The notes below the pieces were generated by a model that did no database searches, was not told the DNA's origin, and saw nothing but the letters and a program-made list of their open reading frames with translations. This document shows positions 21,954 through 23,473 of a DNA stretch of 23,473 bases, in pieces (position 1 is the stretch's first letter; each line of letters starts with the position of its first letter). The translations under genes were made by a program, and so were the position numbers. This DNA is from CAYRGC01 sp964601225 (lineage in GTDB: Bacteria > Patescibacteriota > Gracilibacteria > Peribacterales > Peribacteraceae). The DNA is taken from assembly GCA_964601225.1 (NCBI GenBank), contig CAZRMM010000013.1:1-23473 (forward strand), written 5' to 3'.

Positions 21954-23093
21954 TCATTCCGCCTGCAACCGCAGCGGCATGATGAGGTGGAGGAAGTCCT
22001 TCTCGTCCGGAAGCGTGAAGATTGCCGGGTGCTGCGCGTCGCTCACGGAGGCGATGACCCCGTCGGCCGAGATGTGCCCGAGAAAATCGAGGAGATAGCT
22101 CGAACTGAGCGCGATCTTGTTCTCCTCACCGGTAAGCTCGCCTTGGATCGTCGCCTCGTCCTGGCCCATGGGCGTCTGCGGCGTCACGACGCGCGTCTCT
22201 TTGGCACAGTGGAAGGTGAGGGTGTTGTTCATCTCCTTCGCGAAGTAGTGGAGGCGCTTCACGGCCGTGGCGAGGTCATGGAGGGGGAAGTACACCTTCG
22301 TCTTGGCCTCCTTCGGGATGATCTGCTCGTAGTTGGGGAATTTGCCGTCGATGAGGCGGGAGATGAGACGCGTCTCGCCCACCTGGAGCTCGATCTGCTG
22401 GCGACTGAGCGCCACGCCGACATTGTGCCCCTGCTCGCCTTCACCCTTCGCCTTCTTGTCGCCCTTGTAGGAACCCAGGATCATCTTCAATTCCTCGAGG
22501 ATCTTCGCCGGAATGATGCAGGACACCTCGATGCCGTCGCCCTCCGCGGGGATCTTGCACTCCGAGAGGCGGTAACTGTCCGTGGCAACGAGAATAAGCT
22601 TACTCTCGGCGCTCCGGAGATACACGCCGGAAAGCACGGGGCGAAGCGTGGTCTTCGCGGCCGCGAACGTCACGACGTGCAGCGCATGTAGAAGAGGATC
22701 GGCCTTAAGAGTGAAGTGCGTCTGCTTCTCCACTTTGGAGATCGTCGGATACTCGCTCGCCGCCGCGCCCGCGATGGAGGTCTTGGCGTGCTGCGAGCTA
22801 CATTTGAGCTGCGTGCCCTCCTTCACCTCCAGGAGCACCTCGGCATCCGCGTTGTACTGCGCGAAGTTGAGAATCGCCTTCGCCGGGACCGTGATGGACC
22901 CCTCGCGCTCGATCTTCGCTGGAAAGCTCGTGACAATACTGATCTCCAAGTCGGTGGCGCTCGCCGTGCACCGGTCGCCCTTCGCTTCCAAAAGAATGTT
23001 GCCGAGAATCGGAAGCGCCTGCTGTCCTCCGATCGCGCGACTCACGAGCTGGAGCGACTGGAGGAATTCGGAGGTAGAGCAGAGAAGTTTCAT
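21954..23093 (-). CDS. dnaN: DNA polymerase III beta subunit (sliding clamp)
   Basis: A 379-residue protein of family length that forms the dimeric ring tethering the replicase to DNA. MKLLCSTSEFLQSLQLVSRAI and LPILGNILLEA are the conserved start, and LVATDSYRLSECKI is the domain-2 signature. FPNYEQIIP is the 'yP.Y..iiP' motif, and the C-terminus ends HLIMPLRLQAE, matching the family's 'iMPmRl'. The clamp's protein-binding groove residues are therefore likely intact. A charged insert KGDKKAKGEGEQGHNVG (about 216-232) lies in domain 2. It is followed downstream by mfd, with a DnaA-box cluster upstream, as in the usual oriC-dnaN neighbourhood. No SD is visible. Confidence 0.96.
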   Translation of the reverse strand: MKLLCSTSEFLQSLQLVSRAIGGQQALPILGNILLEAKGDRCTASATDLEISIVTSFPAKIEREGSITVPAKAILNFAQYNADAEVLLEVKEGTQLKCSSQHAKTSIAGAAASEYPTISKVEKQTHFTLKADPLLHALHVVTFAAAKTTLRPVLSGVYLRSAESKLILVATDSYRLSECKIPAEGDGIEVSCIIPAKILEELKMILGSYKGDKKAKGEGEQGHNVGVALSRQQIELQVGETRLISRLIDGKFPNYEQIIPKEAKTKVYFPLHDLATAVKRLHYFAKEMNNTLTFHCAKETRVVTPQTPMGQDEATIQGELTGEENKIALSSSYLLDFLGHISADGVIASVSDAQHPAIFTLPDEKDFLHLIMPLRLQAE

Positions 23094-23181
23094 GCGTATA
23101 CTTAAGAGAGGGAAAAGAGAATATCACGAATTCACCATCATCATAGTGTCTTCACAGGAGAGTCTTTTTATCGATGAAATA

Positions 23182-23452
23182 TGTGGAGAAGGCGAGGATG
23201 AGGATTCCTTTCGTGGCTCCGGAAGCCATTTCTTCTGTGGATCGAACAAAACGTGTATGTGGGATGGGTGTGGAAAACTCGTGGAAGACTCCAGGGGTAC
23301 CGGGAGGCAGGTCCCTGGTTATAAAAAGTGGCTTATAGAAGCCAAAATATAAAAAACCCTGTGGAGAACTCATGGGAAGTATGCCGTAGGGGTGTGGAGG
23401 ATCTATCCACAGGCGATGTGGATAACTTTTGTGTGCGGTTTGGATGTCCACA
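23182..23452. other. putative replication origin: DnaA-box cluster and AT-rich DNA
   Basis: Within 271 bp upstream of dnaN there are one perfect DnaA box (TTATCCACA, minus, 23417-23425) and several near matches: TTCTCCACA (23182-23190 and 23360-23368), TTTTCCACA (23269-23277), CTATCCACA (plus, 23403-23411), TGTGGATCG (23236-23244), TGTGGAGGA (23393-23401) and ATGTCCACA (23444-23452). An AT-rich block at 23319-23357 holds a small hairpin (GGCTT/AAGCC, 23330-23343) and could be the unwinding element. The 380-bp stretch 23094-23473 has no convincing gene. Confidence 0.75.
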
Positions 23453-23473
23453 GGGGTTATTGGTTACTGGTTA
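23453..23473 (+). repeat. GGTTATTGGTTACTGG-type repeat unit at window edge
   Basis: GGGGTTATTGGTTACTGG at the window end resembles the units between mfd and dnaN (21848-21938 and 21944-21955, the latter in inverse orientation). It is truncated by the window edge. Confidence 0.55.

Noticed and set aside
23152..23451. 99-codon open frame on the minus strand upstream of dnaN
   Set aside because: It covers the DnaA-box cluster; its composition is dictated by the boxes (repeated CPH/HR residues) and it has no promoter-start-terminator support.
1..23473. CRISPR arrays, transposases, toxin-antitoxin or known defence genes
   Set aside because: No regularly spaced direct repeats and no proteins with such motifs were seen on either strand.

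Overview
The window is a gene-dense bacterial chromosome segment using the standard code (TGA is a stop, for example at the end of zwf). None of the roughly twenty gene starts has a recognisable Shine-Dalgarno sequence. The moderately high GC, compact layout, SLH/cupredoxin surface protein and many family-less small genes suggest a Patescibacteria/CPR-type bacterium, perhaps Peribacteria-like. That placement is an inference of low to moderate confidence; no 16S or ribosomal marker lies in the window.

Left part (1-6,432): the tail of murA; a degenerate metallo-beta-lactamase-fold protein ending in a terminator; an RBBP9/YdeN-type serine hydrolase; a 21-bp perfect inverted repeat; comM (minus) divergent from yraN (plus); a roughly 300-bp repeat-bearing gap; and a zwf - small membrane protein - pgl operon (minus) for the oxidative pentose phosphate pathway. 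The small membrane protein sits between the two enzymes with an ATGA overlap into pgl.

Middle (6,433-15,400): an exported protein with SLH-like repeats and a Cys-less cupredoxin domain; a complete SAM-I-clan riboswitch with terminator and antiterminator ahead of metK; tRNA-Leu(UAG); a polysaccharide pyruvyl transferase-like gene whose 5' end is puzzling, overlapping a GT-C membrane glycosyltransferase; then, on minus, a cysteine desulfurase-like enzyme followed directly by a membrane-anchored CxxC thioredoxin-like protein; a lipoprotein; and a 58-aa leaderless gene that ends inside a terminator stem.

Right part (15,424-23,473): almost everything is on the minus strand. It holds two tandem DOT1/FkbM-like SAM methyltransferases that share a duplicated promoter block, a three-gene operon of unknown Cys-free proteins with a near-consensus promoter, mfd, dnaN, and beyond dnaN a cluster of DnaA boxes with AT-rich DNA that looks like oriC. 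The minus-strand bias fits leading-strand orientation for a fork moving leftwards from that origin.

The best candidates for undescribed biology are the small zwf-pgl membrane protein, the Cys-free three-gene operon, the SLH-cupredoxin protein, and the leaderless/non-SD expression architecture. I see no CRISPR array, transposase, toxin-antitoxin pair or recognisable defence system.
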